NCBI GenBank assembly: GCA_036872755.1
Contig: JAVHNS010000010.1
Location: forward strand, 558,001-622,000
DNA from: Orbilia blumenaviensis
Lineage: Eukaryota; Ascomycota; Orbiliomycetes; Orbiliales; Orbiliaceae
Length of the DNA stretch: 64,000 nt
Direction: 5' to 3'
Shown here in pieces: positions 50,520-63,800 of this stretch (the stretch's first letter is position 1; every line of letters starts with the position of its first letter). Made by a program: the position numbers and the translations under genes. The notes beneath the pieces were generated by a model. It was given only the letters and a program-made list of their open reading frames with translations. It had not been told where the DNA came from and did no database searches.

Positions 50520-51537
50520 GCCGGCACTCGGTTTTTCTCAGCTGGAGTATTCTTGATTGTGTTAGTGGAATGGCCAATTGGTTGAGTATGTGATCGGAGG
50601 TACTTGCCTGTATCTGAAGGTTTAACGTCGTCGTCACCGTCGACGGCGCATATGATCATGCATATGGTATGATAAAAGTGGGTAGGGTAGTGGTTTATAG
50701 TAGTAAGGAAGCAGCTGGGGCACGTTTTTAGCGTTGGCGTGGTAAATTTTGCAGGAACCCAAATCCCGCCTGTTCTCCAAAAAGCAAATGCAACAACCTT
50801 TCCAATGGCGAAAGAGAGAAATAGTTATTCGACAAGGGGAAGGAAGGGAAAGGGCAGAGGGAAGCTCGGGCCAAGTCTTTTCTCGGTCGGCTTTCCGTCG
50901 ACCTGCCACTTCGGCCTGCGGAGAAGCTCCCGCTTGTTTCTGACCGACCGACGTCTTCCTTTTTTTAAACTTCTACTTGCTGGCTTTGGTTATTAGGTTG
51001 ACTACTTAAATAAGTAGCTAGCCCTTTGATTTTATATATCCCGGGGGTCGGGCGCTGAGGTATAAATACGGGGTCGATAGGCCTGGGGACTTTGGAGGCA
51101 CGACAAAGAGGAAAGGACGGAGCACTGTCAGGAAACTGGAACAGCACGGGACAGGACAGCCTGGAAGTTTCACGCTCGCGCTCGTACGTCGAACGGATAG
51201 GATATCTTGATATCTAACCCAGCGTGTTCGTCCTCTCGACTCGACTCGATTCGACTCTTTTTTTTTAAAGAAGATATCCCCGTCCGACCATCACCCCCAC
51301 CAGCTCCCAAAAATAAAAAGCAACAGGTTGTTTTTCTAAAGGCGACTGGCGAAGTCCAAACAGTTAAAAGCTCTGGCGGGCCGCTTACCTCCTCTGCCGC
51401 TCGAGGAGCTTCAGTCTCCGGAAGACGCTGCAGCTGCGGCGGTGGCGAGTGGCGATGGGCTAGATAGTGGTGATGAGAAGGGTAGTGATACTCTGCACCC
51501 CAGGATTGCTGTTGCGTAGGTGGCATCTTCTTCTTAT

Positions 51538-51578
<41 letters not shown>

Positions 51579-51731
51579 AATTATATATATTTGACTTAAT
51601 CGTTATATAATTTTCTATTCTACTTATCTATATCTACATTTAGTGATACAGTGCTGACCGGTTTCATGATGTTTTATGCGTGATATGGAGATTATAGTCT
51701 GGGAGTCGACCGTCGATACCACAAATGGTTG
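50520..51731. promoter_or_regulatory. Upstream region with T35 tract
   Basis: These 1.2 kb separate the divergently transcribed Mba1-like gene (-) and orphan membrane-protein gene (+). A T35 run lies at 51540-51574. A minus-strand open frame (51526 to about 51390) is His/Pro/Gln-rich and ends at a plausible donor, but I find no continuing exon. Confidence 0.5.
51540..51574. repeat. T35 homopolymer
   Basis: A run of 35 T is read directly from the sequence, the longest homopolymer in the window. Its exact length may be affected by sequencing. Confidence 0.95.
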
Positions 51732-52717
51732 ATGCTAGCCCGAGCGGCGTCCACGCTGCCATGTGCCATGGGCTTTATCAAGTGCGTTTACGCTGGCTGG
51801 GAGGAATGGGAGGGTCGAGGTCCACAAGTTCGTAGTGCTGTAGAGTACGGGACTACGATGAAGGAGATCGTGCTTGCCGCTGCTTGGGTGAGTACTTTAT
51901 ACCTATCTCTCTTCTCCTTTTTCTTCTACACATGCTGGTCGATACCAATGATGTGTATGCGTACGTTGGAGGATGGGACTGACAGGTGGGTGGATAGATA
52001 TTGGGAGCAGGGTACCAGTGCTTTCGGTTCACAGACAGCCTGATGACAAGATGGTCAGTTCGAACCTTTCTCTTCAATAAAAAATATTGTATTATACTAT
52101 ACTACTGGTACAATTCGATATTCTAACGGTTCCGGTGTAACAGGCTTGTCAATTATACGCCGTTAGGTTAGTTTTCTACCTTCCCGCGAATAGTTATATA
52201 TATGCATATAAAATGATATATATTGATGCACAATACTGATTAATTGTGATTACGGAACACAGCGACGCTTGTACGACTGATTACGATCACAGGCATCATT
52301 GCCAATGCTATTTCTGGGGCTCACTACTGTCTGGGCGTTAAGAGCGATGCGAGAATGCTGCTGCCTGCTTGGATCATGATATATTGCGTACGCACACCGC
52401 CACACCCTCAAAAACTATATATCGTTTTTTTTCTTTTCTTTTCTACATATATAGCCAAGGGCTAACAATTGAGCGTTACGAAACAGGCAATTGGGATTGG
52501 ATTTCACGTTGTGAGAATGCGAATTAGCGAGTACAGGGAGGTATCGACGAGCATTACGGTGTTTACGGGATTGAGCTTTTCGACGATGATGGTTTTGTTG
52601 CAGGATTCGCATGAGAAGAGGGATAAACCGCCTTGGAGGGAGTGGGGTAGCTGGGTGGGGGAGTTGGTGATGGTCTGGTGGGATCGGGTGAGGGTTCAGG
52701 ATCAACGTGAGCTGTGA
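51732..52717 (+). CDS. Orphan four-helix membrane protein
   Basis: The model has four exons: 51732-51985, 52144-52166 (23 nt), 52263-52387 and 52487-52717, encoding 210 residues in frame. I do not recognise the family. About four hydrophobic segments are visible: AAAWVSTLYLSLFSFFFYTC, LATLVRLITITGIIANAISG, LLPAWIMIYCAIGIGFHVV and a segment around TSITVFTGLSFSTMMVLL. Charged loops lie between them, and a Trp-rich polar C-terminus (WREWGSWVGELVMVWW) follows. The exon chain is supported by matching phases and by continuity of hydrophobic segments across junctions. The first exon is open to about 51668 upstream, so the start could lie further 5' through another intron. Possible roles include any small multi-pass ER or plasma membrane protein; none is indicated. 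Confidence 0.65.
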
Positions 52718-53870
52718 TTTATACCTACTTACTTGCCTACTGCTGCGTATACTACTACTACCAGCAGCAGTTCAAGTCTATTTTCATGGCCAAAATGCAC
52801 AAATATGGTCAATGGCGTCTGGGACCGAGACTAGCCAAAATGTATACATACATAAACTATCATTCGGTAGCAGAGCGGCTACGTGCTCAACTACTTCAAG
52901 TTACGTAAGCACGCTTAAGGACTTTCGTACATATCGAATTGATCCTGTGGCCTGGCTGATTTCATATTTAAATTTAAATTATGCAGTAACCAGCTTGCCT
53001 GACTACCTACCTAGGTATTTATTGCCTGACTGACGCAGCTGCGCAGGAAGGCTGTAGTTATATATAAATCAAGGTCACTGTCAATGCAATGCAATATTAT
53101 ACGGATTCGTATCATAGTCTAGGATAGCGTTTGAGAATCCCCAAAAATCGAAAACTATAAAATAAAATAAAAGAAAATCGATAAGAAAAGAAAGAAAAAA
53201 GCAGCGGGACTGCCTAGAAGCAGGTACCGACCTAGGTATCTACCTAGGAGTTGGTTAGGTAGCTCGGACAGCATACGCGTACCTTCGTGGTCGAACGTCT
53301 GAAGTCTTAGATATTTTATAGGATTGGATTGCGTAACGGGCATCAGCCCAGCCCAGCCCAGCCCAGCCCAGTCGAGTCGAGCACCGTTCCCGGGCAGCAG
53401 CTTAGCCGACTGGACCTACCTGCCTAACAAATGTGATGAACCGTTAGTGGCATGGTTAGCCAGTCTAATATTACCTATACTTACCTCTGCTTAAGCATAC
53501 TAACTAGTTAATAGGTAGTTACACTGTGCCTCTCCACACCCTCAAACTATCACCACTTCGAGACTGTCACATCCCGCCGCTAATTACCTCCAGCTCCCAC
53601 TCCCTCCTTCAAAGCCCCCATCATCTCCTGCTCCTCATCCTCCACCACCACCCCCTGCTGGTCCTCCCCTTTTACCTCAACCTCCGATATCCCGGACATC
53701 CGGTTGCTTCTCCGATTCCCTTTTCAACTTCTTAACCTTTTCCCTGGTTTTTTTTCCTTTTGAAGAGGAGGGGATATTCTTACTATAACTAGTCCTGCAA
53801 CAAAAAGTACCCTTCAGAATACCCCGTCGTCGCAACGCCTGTTCGGCTGCATCCGCTACCACTACACATC
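52718..53870. other. Intergenic region with CCTAGG palindromes
   Basis: No gene is supported between the orphan membrane protein gene and SLA2 (1.15 kb). It contains CCTAGG palindromes flanked by TAC/GTA at 53010-53015, 53231-53236 and 53243-53248. Many ACCTA/TAGGT half-sites and a GCCCA pentamer array are also present. The part just before SLA2 (53520-53760) is C/T-rich, as in a fungal 5' leader. Confidence 0.55.
53346..53371. repeat. (GCCCA)5 pentamer array
   Basis: Five tandem GCCCA units are seen, followed by GTCGA repeats, in the SLA2 upstream region. Confidence 0.9.
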
Positions 53871-56800
53871 ATGGCGTACACCGGACCATCACGAAATGTC
53901 GATCTGTCGAAGTATGTTTCGAACCTCGCAACTTTTTTATCAGAAGGGTGTTGGACATCGAATGGAGCTTTGCTGATGGATGATTTCCAATAAATCTACA
54001 GGACAGAGTCAGAGCTCTCAGTCAATATCAGGAAAGCTACAAGTATTGGTATGTGCATACAGCTAGCGACTACCTACCTATCACGACCGACATCCACCAA
54101 AACCTCCCCTTGCTTCGCCGGGATTACCTGCTAACTTCCATTTCTTGGTGATAATAGAGGAGACTGCTCCAAAGCGTATGCTATATCTTCTAAAGAGCTT
54201 CATCCGTATTATCCGACCGTCTCCGAATTCTAATTCCAGACCTCTATTCACTGTACAGGGAAACATGTGCGCAGCTGTATTGTCTACACATGGGACCACA
54301 AGTCGTCGCAGTCGTTCTGGGCCGGTATGAAAGTGTACGACTACCTTGTTCCTAGAATCGCATGTTGTTCTGTTCTTGTGGAGTCGGTGTCTCTGACCGT
54401 CTATTCGTCATCACAGGCAACCCATCCTCGCCGACGAGATCCAGACTTTCAAGGCTCTCCAGTGTATACATAAAGTTCTACAGGAGGGTGCCCCGGTAAC
54501 CCTCAAGGAAGCGCAACAGCATACGCAATGGGTCGAGAGTCTCACCCGTGGTGTAAGTGGAGAAGGACTCAGGGGTATGTCTTTGCTTTCGCTATTCCCC
54601 TACGATACCCCTCCGTGATGCTGATAAACACTCAAAAGGATACGGACCGCTTATCCGCGAATATGTTTATTTCCTCCTGAAGAAACTCCAGTTTCACCGA
54701 CACCATCCGGAGTTTAATGGCACCTTCGAGTATGAGGAGTACATCAGCTTGAAGACTATCAACGATCCAAACGAAGGTTACGAGACAATTTCCGATTTGG
54801 CAACCCTCCAGGACCAGATCGATACCTTCCAGAAGCTTATCTTTGCGCACTTCCGACCCGGGACGAATAACGAGTGTAGGATATCCGCATTGGTGCCTCT
54901 TGTGCATGAGAGTTATGGAATTTATAAGTTCCTTACCAGCATGCTGCGCGCTATGCATCAGAGTATGGCTTTTTGAAAGACCTTTAAAATTTTTTGAGAT
55001 GTGGCTACTAACATTGAATTCTTAGCCCTCGGTGACGATGAGGCCCTTGAGCCCCTACGGAAGCGATACACTTCCCAGCATTACCGTCTCGTCAAATTCT
55101 ACTACGAGTGTTCCAACCTCCGATACCTTACTAGCCTTATCACCGTACCCAAACTTCCCCAGGATCCTCCAAACCTCTTAGCGGAAGACGACAAGCCACC
55201 AGCATTACCGGCCAGACCCGCCAACGAAACCCCAAAACCACGATCCCCGTCACCACCTCCACCACCCGCCAAGTCTGTAGAACCACAGCCCATCAATGAC
55301 TTCTGGTCGACTCAGGACGCGCAGAACCAACTCCAGCAGCAGCACCAGAGGCAATATGAGGAAGAACAACGGAGACTACAAGAGCAACTTGAAGCCGAAA
55401 GATTACGACAGCAGCAGCTTCAATACGCCCAGCAACAAGAATTCGAACGGCAGCAAGCTCAACAGGCCGAGGCTCAGCGACTCGCCCAAGAACAGCTGCT
55501 TAGAGATCAATATGAACGCCAGGTCCAGGGCAAACTTGCAGAGATGGAACGGGAGCTCCTTAATATGCGTGGCCAGTACGAACGGGACCAACTTCTCCTC
55601 GAACAGTATGATAGGAAAGTTAAAGCGCTCGAAATCGAACTCCAGAATGTTGCTCTCAACGCTCAGCAGGCTGCCGCATCGAAGGATGATCTTATCAAGT
55701 CACTACAAGAGCAGGTAGCTCTGTGGAAGAGCAAGTACGAGTCCCTCGCCAAACTTTACTCGCAACTCCGTACCGAGCATCTAGACCTTTTGCAGAAGTA
55801 TAAAGCAATGCAATTAAAGGCTTCATCAGCGCAGGAGGCGATCGATAAGCGAGAGAAATTAGAGAGAGAGATGAAGACGAAGAATTTGGAGTTGGCGGAT
55901 ATGATTCGGGAGAGAGACCGTGCGCTCTTTGATCTGGATAGATCGAAGGGTGGTAATAAAGATGAGCTTGAGAAGTTGCAGAGAGAGTTGAGAATGGCGA
56001 TTGATAGGGCTGATGCAGCTGAGAAGAGCAAGGGGTCGGAGTTCTCGGTCCTTATTAGCAAGCACACAAGAGAGGTTGATGATCTGAACAGGGTTTTGAG
56101 GGATAAGCAGAGGCAGCTTGATGAACTTTCTGCGAGGACAAAGGATGGAGACAGTGATCTTCAGAGGCTGCTGCGCGATAAGGAGGATGAAATTGACGTT
56201 ATGCAAGAGGCTATGGATCAATTGATTCGTGAGATGAAGGAGCTTCAAGATGTGAGTTCTTCCAGTCTTTCGATATTAGGGAGATTGATTGCTAACTGGA
56301 ATAGGCCGCCGGAGAACGCGATCTTGCGACTGGTAACCAAATCGACAATGTACTGCTAGATCATATCGGCAAGCTCAACGGTCTTATCGATTCCGTCCTG
56401 CAGAGTGGCGTCAAGCGTGTGGATGATGCTTTGTATGAATTGGAATCGCCGATGCAGGCTGGTAACCAGAATGCTACTGCTGCATACTTGCTCTCTCAGC
56501 TTGAGAAGGCAGGCCTCAGCGCCACGGAATTTGCCACCTCATTCAACAACTTCATCGCAGATGGGCCCAATGGTGACCACTCCGCAATTATCAAGACCGT
56601 CAGCGTTCTTGCTTCTGCTATCTCCGACGTTCTTGTCAATGCGAAGGGTATCACACGCCTGGCGCCAGACGAGAAGAAGGCGGATGCTATCGTCAACGCC
56701 GCCAGATTATCCGCAAATGCCACTGCCAAGTTCTTTAACAGCCTCATGTCTTTCCGAATTATCGACTACGATGATGATGCAAAGATCGGAATTGTGGTTG

Positions 56801-57755
56801 GCGGAAACCATGATGTTCACCAGAACCTCCAGAAGCTTTCCAAGCTTACTGAAGCATTCGCGCCCAAGAGTGGTAGCCTTGCCAACCAATCTGGAAACCT
56901 TGAAGATATTGTCGATCGAGAACTCGGCGCTGCTGCTGCTGCAATTGAGGCTGCTGCTGCACGATTGAGCAAGATGGCCAACAGAAACCGAGACTATGAT
57001 ACCTTCGAACTTGAGATCCATGATTCGATTTTGAATTCTGCGATTGCTATTACCACTGCGATCACGGCTTTGATCAAGGCGGCCACAGACTCGCAGAGGG
57101 AGATCGTTGCTCAGGGCAAAGGAAATAATTCTAGAACTGCCTTTTACAAGAGGAATAACAGGTGGACTGAGGGTTTGATTTCCGCAGCCAAGGCGGTGGC
57201 CACTTCGACGAATTTGTTGATTGAGACTGCGGACGGTGTTATCGTTGGGAGAAATAAGCTTGAGCAGCTGTATGACCCCCCCCCCCCCATTTACCCCGCC
57301 TTTATCTTTTGAACTGGTTTACTAACCCTTTTTGAAATTATAGTATCGTTGCTTGTAACGATGTTACCGCCTCTACTGCCCAGCTCGTGGCTGCCTCTCG
57401 CGTCAAGGCTACTTTTATGTCTAAGACACAAGACCGATTGGAGGGAGCATCGAAGGCTGTTAACTCGGCTTGCAGATCCTTGGTCAAACAGGTCCAAGAT
57501 ATCATCAAGGCGAAGGCCAACGCTGAAAATGATATCGACTATACTAAGTTGTCCTCGCACGAGTTCAAGGTTCAGGAGATGGAGAAACAGGTATGCAAAA
57601 TACACCCGGTCTCGATGTTATTGTTTTATAGAATATGTGGCTAACTATACTATTTTCTTTGCTCACAGGTCGAGATTTTGGAGCTTACCAATGCTCTGGA
57701 ACGTGCCAGGAAGGATTTGGGAGAGATGAGGAAGCATTCTTATCAGGAAGAGTAA
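53871..57755 (+). CDS. SLA2: Sla2/End4 (HIP1R) endocytic adaptor
   Basis: The model has ten exons: 53871-53911, 54002-54048, 54158-54175 (18 nt), 54259-54334, 54417-54574, 54639-54962, 55026-56251, 56305-57269, 57344-57590 and 57669-57755, encoding 1062 residues. Sla2 links clathrin-coated endocytic sites to cortical actin. Domains in order: an N-terminal ANTH domain (RKHVRSCIVYTWDHKSSQSF, then FWAGMKVQPILADEIQTFKA), a Pro-rich linker, a long Gln/Glu/Arg coiled coil (about 340-660) and the C-terminal talin-like I/LWEQ actin-binding module (GRNKLEQL, then LVAASRVKATFMSK). The end is KHSYQEE. The donor of exon 4 lies downstream of a decoy GTATGA. Order, motifs and length fit fungal Sla2 closely. 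Intron 8 holds a C13 run. Confidence 0.96.
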
Positions 57756-60700
57756 ATTTTGCGACTGGAGGGTTTAGCTACTTAGTCTATTCCACTTTGC
57801 CCCCCTTTTTCTTCTTTTATTTTTAAATTATTGACTACTACTATTACTACCGCTACTTAGCTATTATTAAAGTGAACAAGCATTGTCTTTTTGCTCTTCT
57901 TCACATTTTTCCTCCTCTTCTTCTTTGTTGTCGTTCTTGTTTGGTTTGGAGGCATTTGTATATTCTTTTCGATGCTTTGCCTTTGCTCCCTTTCTTCTTC
58001 TTTGTTGGATATCAAAAATTCAATTCCACTGATCAGTTGGTTATCATCCTCTCATTTGGTCTTGATAGAAACATATATATGTATGTGTGTTGGTATGGAC
58101 ATCAAGATCTTAGTTAGAATTCTACAGTACTATGTGTAGGCTGATGCTCTTGATCGTTCGTGTGTGTGACCGCAGTAACCTTGAACCGCTTTCTGTTTTT
58201 TCTAGGCATGTAAAGAACGGAGCACCAGTGTTGGGCCCAGTCAAGGGTTCGACCATAGCTCGGCCTAATGATCGTGGTATATAAATTCGTAGCACATCAT
58301 GATACACATGTGTGAGGATTTTGGAATGCTGACTGCAGCGTCAGTTTTTGATGCCTTTATTGCATCTTCAGATGTGAATACGTATGCGCTATGTAGGGGT
58401 CTCTATGTTATAGATTAGCTGGTTCGTGGGCTGTGCACATGTCGTTATAGGGTGCCCTTAAAGATGGAAGGACTGAGCTGGATGGCCTTGAATAACGACA
58501 AAAGGTACACAGATAAATAGATAGGATTCTTTTTGGTAATCGTCATAGGCTGGGGAGCGAATAACAACATGTCTTTGCGAACTCTTTAGAATGATTTTTC
58601 TGAAGAAGCGGGATTAAAGAAATCATTTTAGAATTCGAGGTATTGGGTACGAGAAAAAAAGGATTGGCCTTCACTCCAATAATTTCTGACTCCGCGTCGT
58701 TCCTTTATAGACAATGAAGGCCGGTCGTGGAAATATAACATGATGTCCCCCGAGCCCCTACTTTGCTACTGGGTTGATGCTTCTGCCACGAATACCGAAC
58801 TTATTATCAGCTTGATTTAATGTTGTATTTTTGCTCGAGCATGGCCTTGAAGAAAGGGATCATGGAAAATACCTTTGAGAGTTCCTATATATGTATATAT
58901 ATATACTAAAGCTCTTCGTCATGGATGCAGCTTGAAGGTGGGATACAATTACATTTCCCCTTGGGATTTTTCTATCCTCCTTCTTATATATATCTCTCTA
59001 AAACATTCTACCTCGGCTCCGTATGGGTTATTGAGTCCCTGAGTGTATATATGAGAATCTGGCTGGCTGGTGCAATAAGGAAGTGATATCGGCAACTGTG
59101 GAACATCGGCCTTCATGACCTTGTGATGTCTTGCAGACTCTTTGGAGTCGGGATGAATATATTCTTTGCCGGTTAAGCAAGCATGTAGGCAGTTGGCTCT
59201 ACTTCATACTATGGATTTTGGAGGATTTGGCAGTGGTTATGCGGTAGGAAATCCGTTTCTCTAAGCTCTTGGAGAGCTAGCCCTAAGGCCGTTACGAAGC
59301 ATAAATAGGTGTATCTGCTCAGTGCTCTGCAGAGTATAGTGTAGACGCACGATCTGTGGGCTGTTGTCCCGCTGTATACTCCCATAGAGGGTTAGAGACT
59401 GCAGCTTTGTCATAGAGAAGCTGCATCGCGTGTTAGCGGCCAATAATAGTGGTATATGTATGTATTTGTATATGTCTAATGATGACCCTGGTTGAAGAAT
59501 ATTCATTGATGGTATGCATGTGGCATACTCAATTCATTTCCTGGTAACATTGACAAATGGATTGTATATATAATCTGATTGTTTATTTTTTTTTTTTTTT
59601 TTTTTGGATGGACGTTTGCTAAAGAGCTGGAGTCATTTTTTGACGCTAGCTTGTCGTGCTTGAAGTGGTTGAGCTGGGTCTGCCATTGAGATGAGATGTT
59701 TCCTGTGGTATGAGGGGGGTGGTTTGGGATCAGCCGGGTTTTAAGCTAGCGTTATGTGTAATCTTTCTATAGCGCTCTTGGGTAGAGTATCAGAGTCGCA
59801 TGAGTGACAAGTACCTCTAATTGGCCAAGGAGACAAATCGAGGGTCTAAATATCTGTAGTACTGGGTTGCTTGTTTTGGTTGATGAGAGATGGTGATAGG
59901 TGTTTGTGGGATGGCGTAGGGGCTTGGGGTGAAGAGGTAAGGAAGAGATGAAGAGATATTAATAGCGAGGGAAGAGATAAATAGAGTGAGAGAGGAGATG
60001 AAATAAGAAGATGGGGGGAAGAGAAACAAAAGGAAGTTAATAAAGGAACCACATAGAGGTGTTTACAAAGCCATGCTCAGCAGAAGGTTCCCCAAGACTC
60101 CTGATATGAACCATCATAGCTAGTATAACTACCTAAGCAGTCGTGTAGGCCTCTACAATTCTTAGCCTTTCGAAAGTGCCTTGGCGGAGATAATTTGTTG
60201 CAAATCGACTAAGATTTACGGGGAGCTTATAGTATCCTGAAGTAGAGAACATAGTCACAGACAACCCTATCCCATCTTAATATAATTTGATGATTGCACA
60301 AAATTGTATGCAGGGTAAACTCTTGAGCGAGTAAAAGATAAGTCTATTCGTTATCATAAACGGAAGCATTAGATAAATAAAAAAATGACTCAGCTAAGTT
60401 GAATAAAAGGACAACATGATAAAGCTCGCAGGACTTAGTTCCAAAACAATACAGACAAACCTATTCCAAGGTAACGGTGAAAACCCAGCCCGATGTAAAT
60501 GCTGTATTTTGCTACCACCCTGAGTATTAATGTTCCCGGCCACCGAATTCGCGAAGTAAAGAGAAATGAACAGAGAGTTAAAGCACCAAACGACCTGGTG
60601 ACACCATAGTAATGCGACAGGGGGGAAGTAACAAAATATAATAGAAGCTCGCGATTGGTCGTTAGATCAGCGGCTACTCAAAAAGAAAGAAAAATCATTA

Positions 60701-60884
60701 TAAGCCGTGCCTGGGGCTCGCTAGAACCCACAATTATTAAAGCAGTTTGTGGGAGAAGATAAAACGAGACAAATAGAGCGGACAGCCCAAGGTCTCTTAA
60801 CGTAGGAACCCGTAGCCTGTGCATGTTACATATTTACCTTTTTTTATTGATATGGCAGGTCCTGGAGTCCTGGTACTACCGAGC
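57756..60884. other. Gene-poor intergenic region
   Basis: These 3.1 kb separate the convergent 3' ends of SLA2 and the raptor gene. I see no coding frame with a motif. A T20 run lies at 59586-59605, and AT-dinucleotide stretches occur around 58885-58910 and 58985-58998. The flanks are probably long 3' UTRs. Confidence 0.55.
59586..59605. repeat. T20 homopolymer
   Basis: A run of 20 T is read directly from the sequence. Confidence 0.95.
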
Positions 60885-63800
60885 TCACAGCTGCAAAAGT
60901 TCTTCCGTGGGGTCATCCAAGCCCATGTTCTTGTATTCATGATCACAAGCATAAAGGTTGATGTGGTAGTCCCCGCTTGTCGCACACGCCAACATCATCC
61001 TATGTGGATGAAACGTGAGGATCGAAATCGGAGAAGAACCCTTCTGGTGAAGAAACGTAGAATAGGGCCGGACGGATGAGAGGTGCGTGCCACTTGTATT
61101 CCAGAGTTTGATCTCATGGTTGAGCCCACCACTATAATTTACGTTAGAATCATGGCTCTAGAAACAACTATGAAGAATATGGTTGTACTTACGTAGCAAA
61201 GATAGGCGCATGCTCATGGACAGCCAAGCTTCTCATGCCGCTCTTATGCGCCATGATTTCTAGAACCGCGTTGGGGTTCCGGATATCCCATAGCTTAACA
61301 TCGCCATTCGTGCTGCCAGTAACGAGTTCTCTCAAGCCACCACGTTGCATGTGAACCTTCGTGATCCACGCTTTGTGTTCCTTCCACGCTTTTACCATGG
61401 CGTCACGTGGATCAAGCCGACGATCGTATACCCTCACAGCACCATCACCGAACCCAGCCACGAAAATGTTGCCAGCGACTTGATCAGATGTGAGTGAGGT
61501 TATACAACTGCCGGACCTTGCCGGAATATCTTGTAGACAGACTTCTCTTGGGGCATCCCACACTCGAATGACTTTCATATCGCCGCCGACGAGCAATGCT
61601 CCACGGCCTTGTTGCCACTCAGCAACCAAACCGGAACTGCGGTTTGATGGCAAAAGATCTGTCAGCGCTCTCCAAGCAGACACGAGTTCTATGCTTCGGT
61701 CGTCTTCGTAGTTCTTGTATATCCGCACGACACCATCACCACTGCCTGTCAAAAGAAGAGCGACATCATCTTCATTGAGGAATTTGACATCCGTAATACG
61801 GGTGCCTGAGGGATTTCCGTTACTGAATTGATTGAGTCTATATCCTTTACTCCAATCCCAAACCCTATTCATGATGTTAGATCTTGCCTATAGAAATAAT
61901 GGGAACCAGCACTTACGAAACCGTGTCCTTGTCGTCAACAGATATCATGTGGTCTTCAAATTGATGAAGTAGGAGTCTAATCGGCTGACCTCCATTGTTG
62001 AGCAAGCCGATTTGAGAATCCCACTTGCCAACTGCGGCTCTCTCCTTCTGTGGTTGCGTTCTGGAGATAATGTTTTCATTCCTATTACGTCGCCATAGTC
62101 GCTGATTGTAATCTAAACTTCCAGGCTCGTCCGCTTCTGTTGGTTTCATTTGAGGTTCTCGGAAATACTAAAACATAATTAGGCGATATTAAAACAACGC
62201 GTGTAATCGTTTGCAAACGTACCTCTACACTCCATTCAAAGAAAGTGCTCGCAAGGGGGATAGTTGGTGGTTCTTCGTCAGTTCTAGCGACGAAGTTCTT
62301 CGGGGTAGGCTGCTTTTTCTTGAAGTATCCACCAAAAATTCCGCCATCCCCAGCCCGCTCCCCAGGCAGCCTCTTATCACCAGGAACCTGCCTTCCGTTT
62401 GGCATGAGTTTATTTGGTACCTTGTCCATAGGAGTGAGATCGCCCCCACCAAGAGCCAGATTCTTTAAAGAAGTTGCAATACTGAAAGTTCTCTTGAATG
62501 TGCTTGAAAAGTACCCATCGGCCGCTGTGATATTAGGCGAAACCGGTGCTGATTTGCTGGCTTGAAGTTCCGCTTGGGCGAGCGACAGTTCTCTCGGAGC
62601 ACGGATTCTCAACTTAGAGATCTCATCGATGATTTCTTGAGTCGGCTCTCCTAGCGGGGAGAGTAGTAGAGCTCGGTGAATGTAATCAACAATGACCGTT
62701 GCATTTTCCGCAACTTCGATGTAGGGGTCAGCGGACAGCATCATAGTTGTTTTCCAAACACTCGAGTATATCGTCTTCTCTGAGATACCATCGATTCTAT
62801 CACGAAGGCTAACGTGGCCCTTCATGTGAGCAAGCTCGCCTCTCAAGAACTCGAACGCAGCGACGAGGAATTTGCTCTCATATCTCTTGATATAGACTGA
62901 TAAGAATACTGCAAGCTCTTTTCTGACCATGCTACTACCATCCCCAGTAATGTGGATGGCGGCAGCAGCCATCTCGGCCTCGTATGCAGCAATCTTCCCC
63001 GATTCATTGTCAGGAGTGCCGATCAAAGTCGAGATTGCGTACAGAGCTGCAGTTCGAACTTCTGGAACTGGGTCTACGAGCATCGAGCAAAGCTTCAAGT
63101 GAGCGTCCTCCTTGTATCCTAACCATTTAGCTTCTGGGTATTCGTTCCAAAGCTGAGAAATGCATAGACAAGCCCACTGTCTTAAGAGCGGGTTCTCTGG
63201 CTCATTGAAATGCGCGAGGCATGATTGTAAAACACCGGGGTTAATGCAGACAACCTGGCCTTGGTGGAACCCTCTGCAAAATATACTGAGAATAAAAGCA
63301 CACATTGCTCGGTGTTCAGAAGCATTCTGGATAGGAATACCGGAGTTTGGCGTAAGGATCTGTGTAAAGTAGCTGTATCCGTTGTCCTTCAACAAATCGA
63401 TCTGACACGATGGATCCACTGCCAAAAGCCTAGCCCAGATGAATACCATAACTGGCTTCAATTCTGCAGCAGCTGATTGTAAAAGCTTAAGGACGTAGGG
63501 GAAAATCCCGATACTAAGGGCTAAGTTGACTGCCCACGGCCCAAGGTCTAGAAATTTTGACAGAAGGATCAAAGCCCGCAACCGATGAACCTGACTCAGT
63601 AGAACTTGCAAGACTATTGGAAGTTGATCTGGGGGTCTTCGATTCGCAGTGCCTTGAGTTAGATAGACTTCAAAGGCTGTTAGCTGCTCGGAAAAGAAAG
63701 AGGAATGGAGATATTCAAAGGCTGGTCCGCCATCCGCCGCCTTCAGCAATTGGGGGAGTTGAGATAGAACTGTCTCCACTGCTAAATCCCATGACTGCCA

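Noticed and set aside
51390..51526. Minus-strand His/Pro/Gln-rich frame starting MPPTQQQS and ending at a good GTAAGC donor
   Set aside because: No continuing exon could be found in the next 900 nt; low-complexity composition makes a false frame likely.
52050..52075. GTTCGAACC as a tRNA B box
   Set aside because: No A box, stems or terminator in the right places; it lies in an intron of the orphan membrane protein gene.
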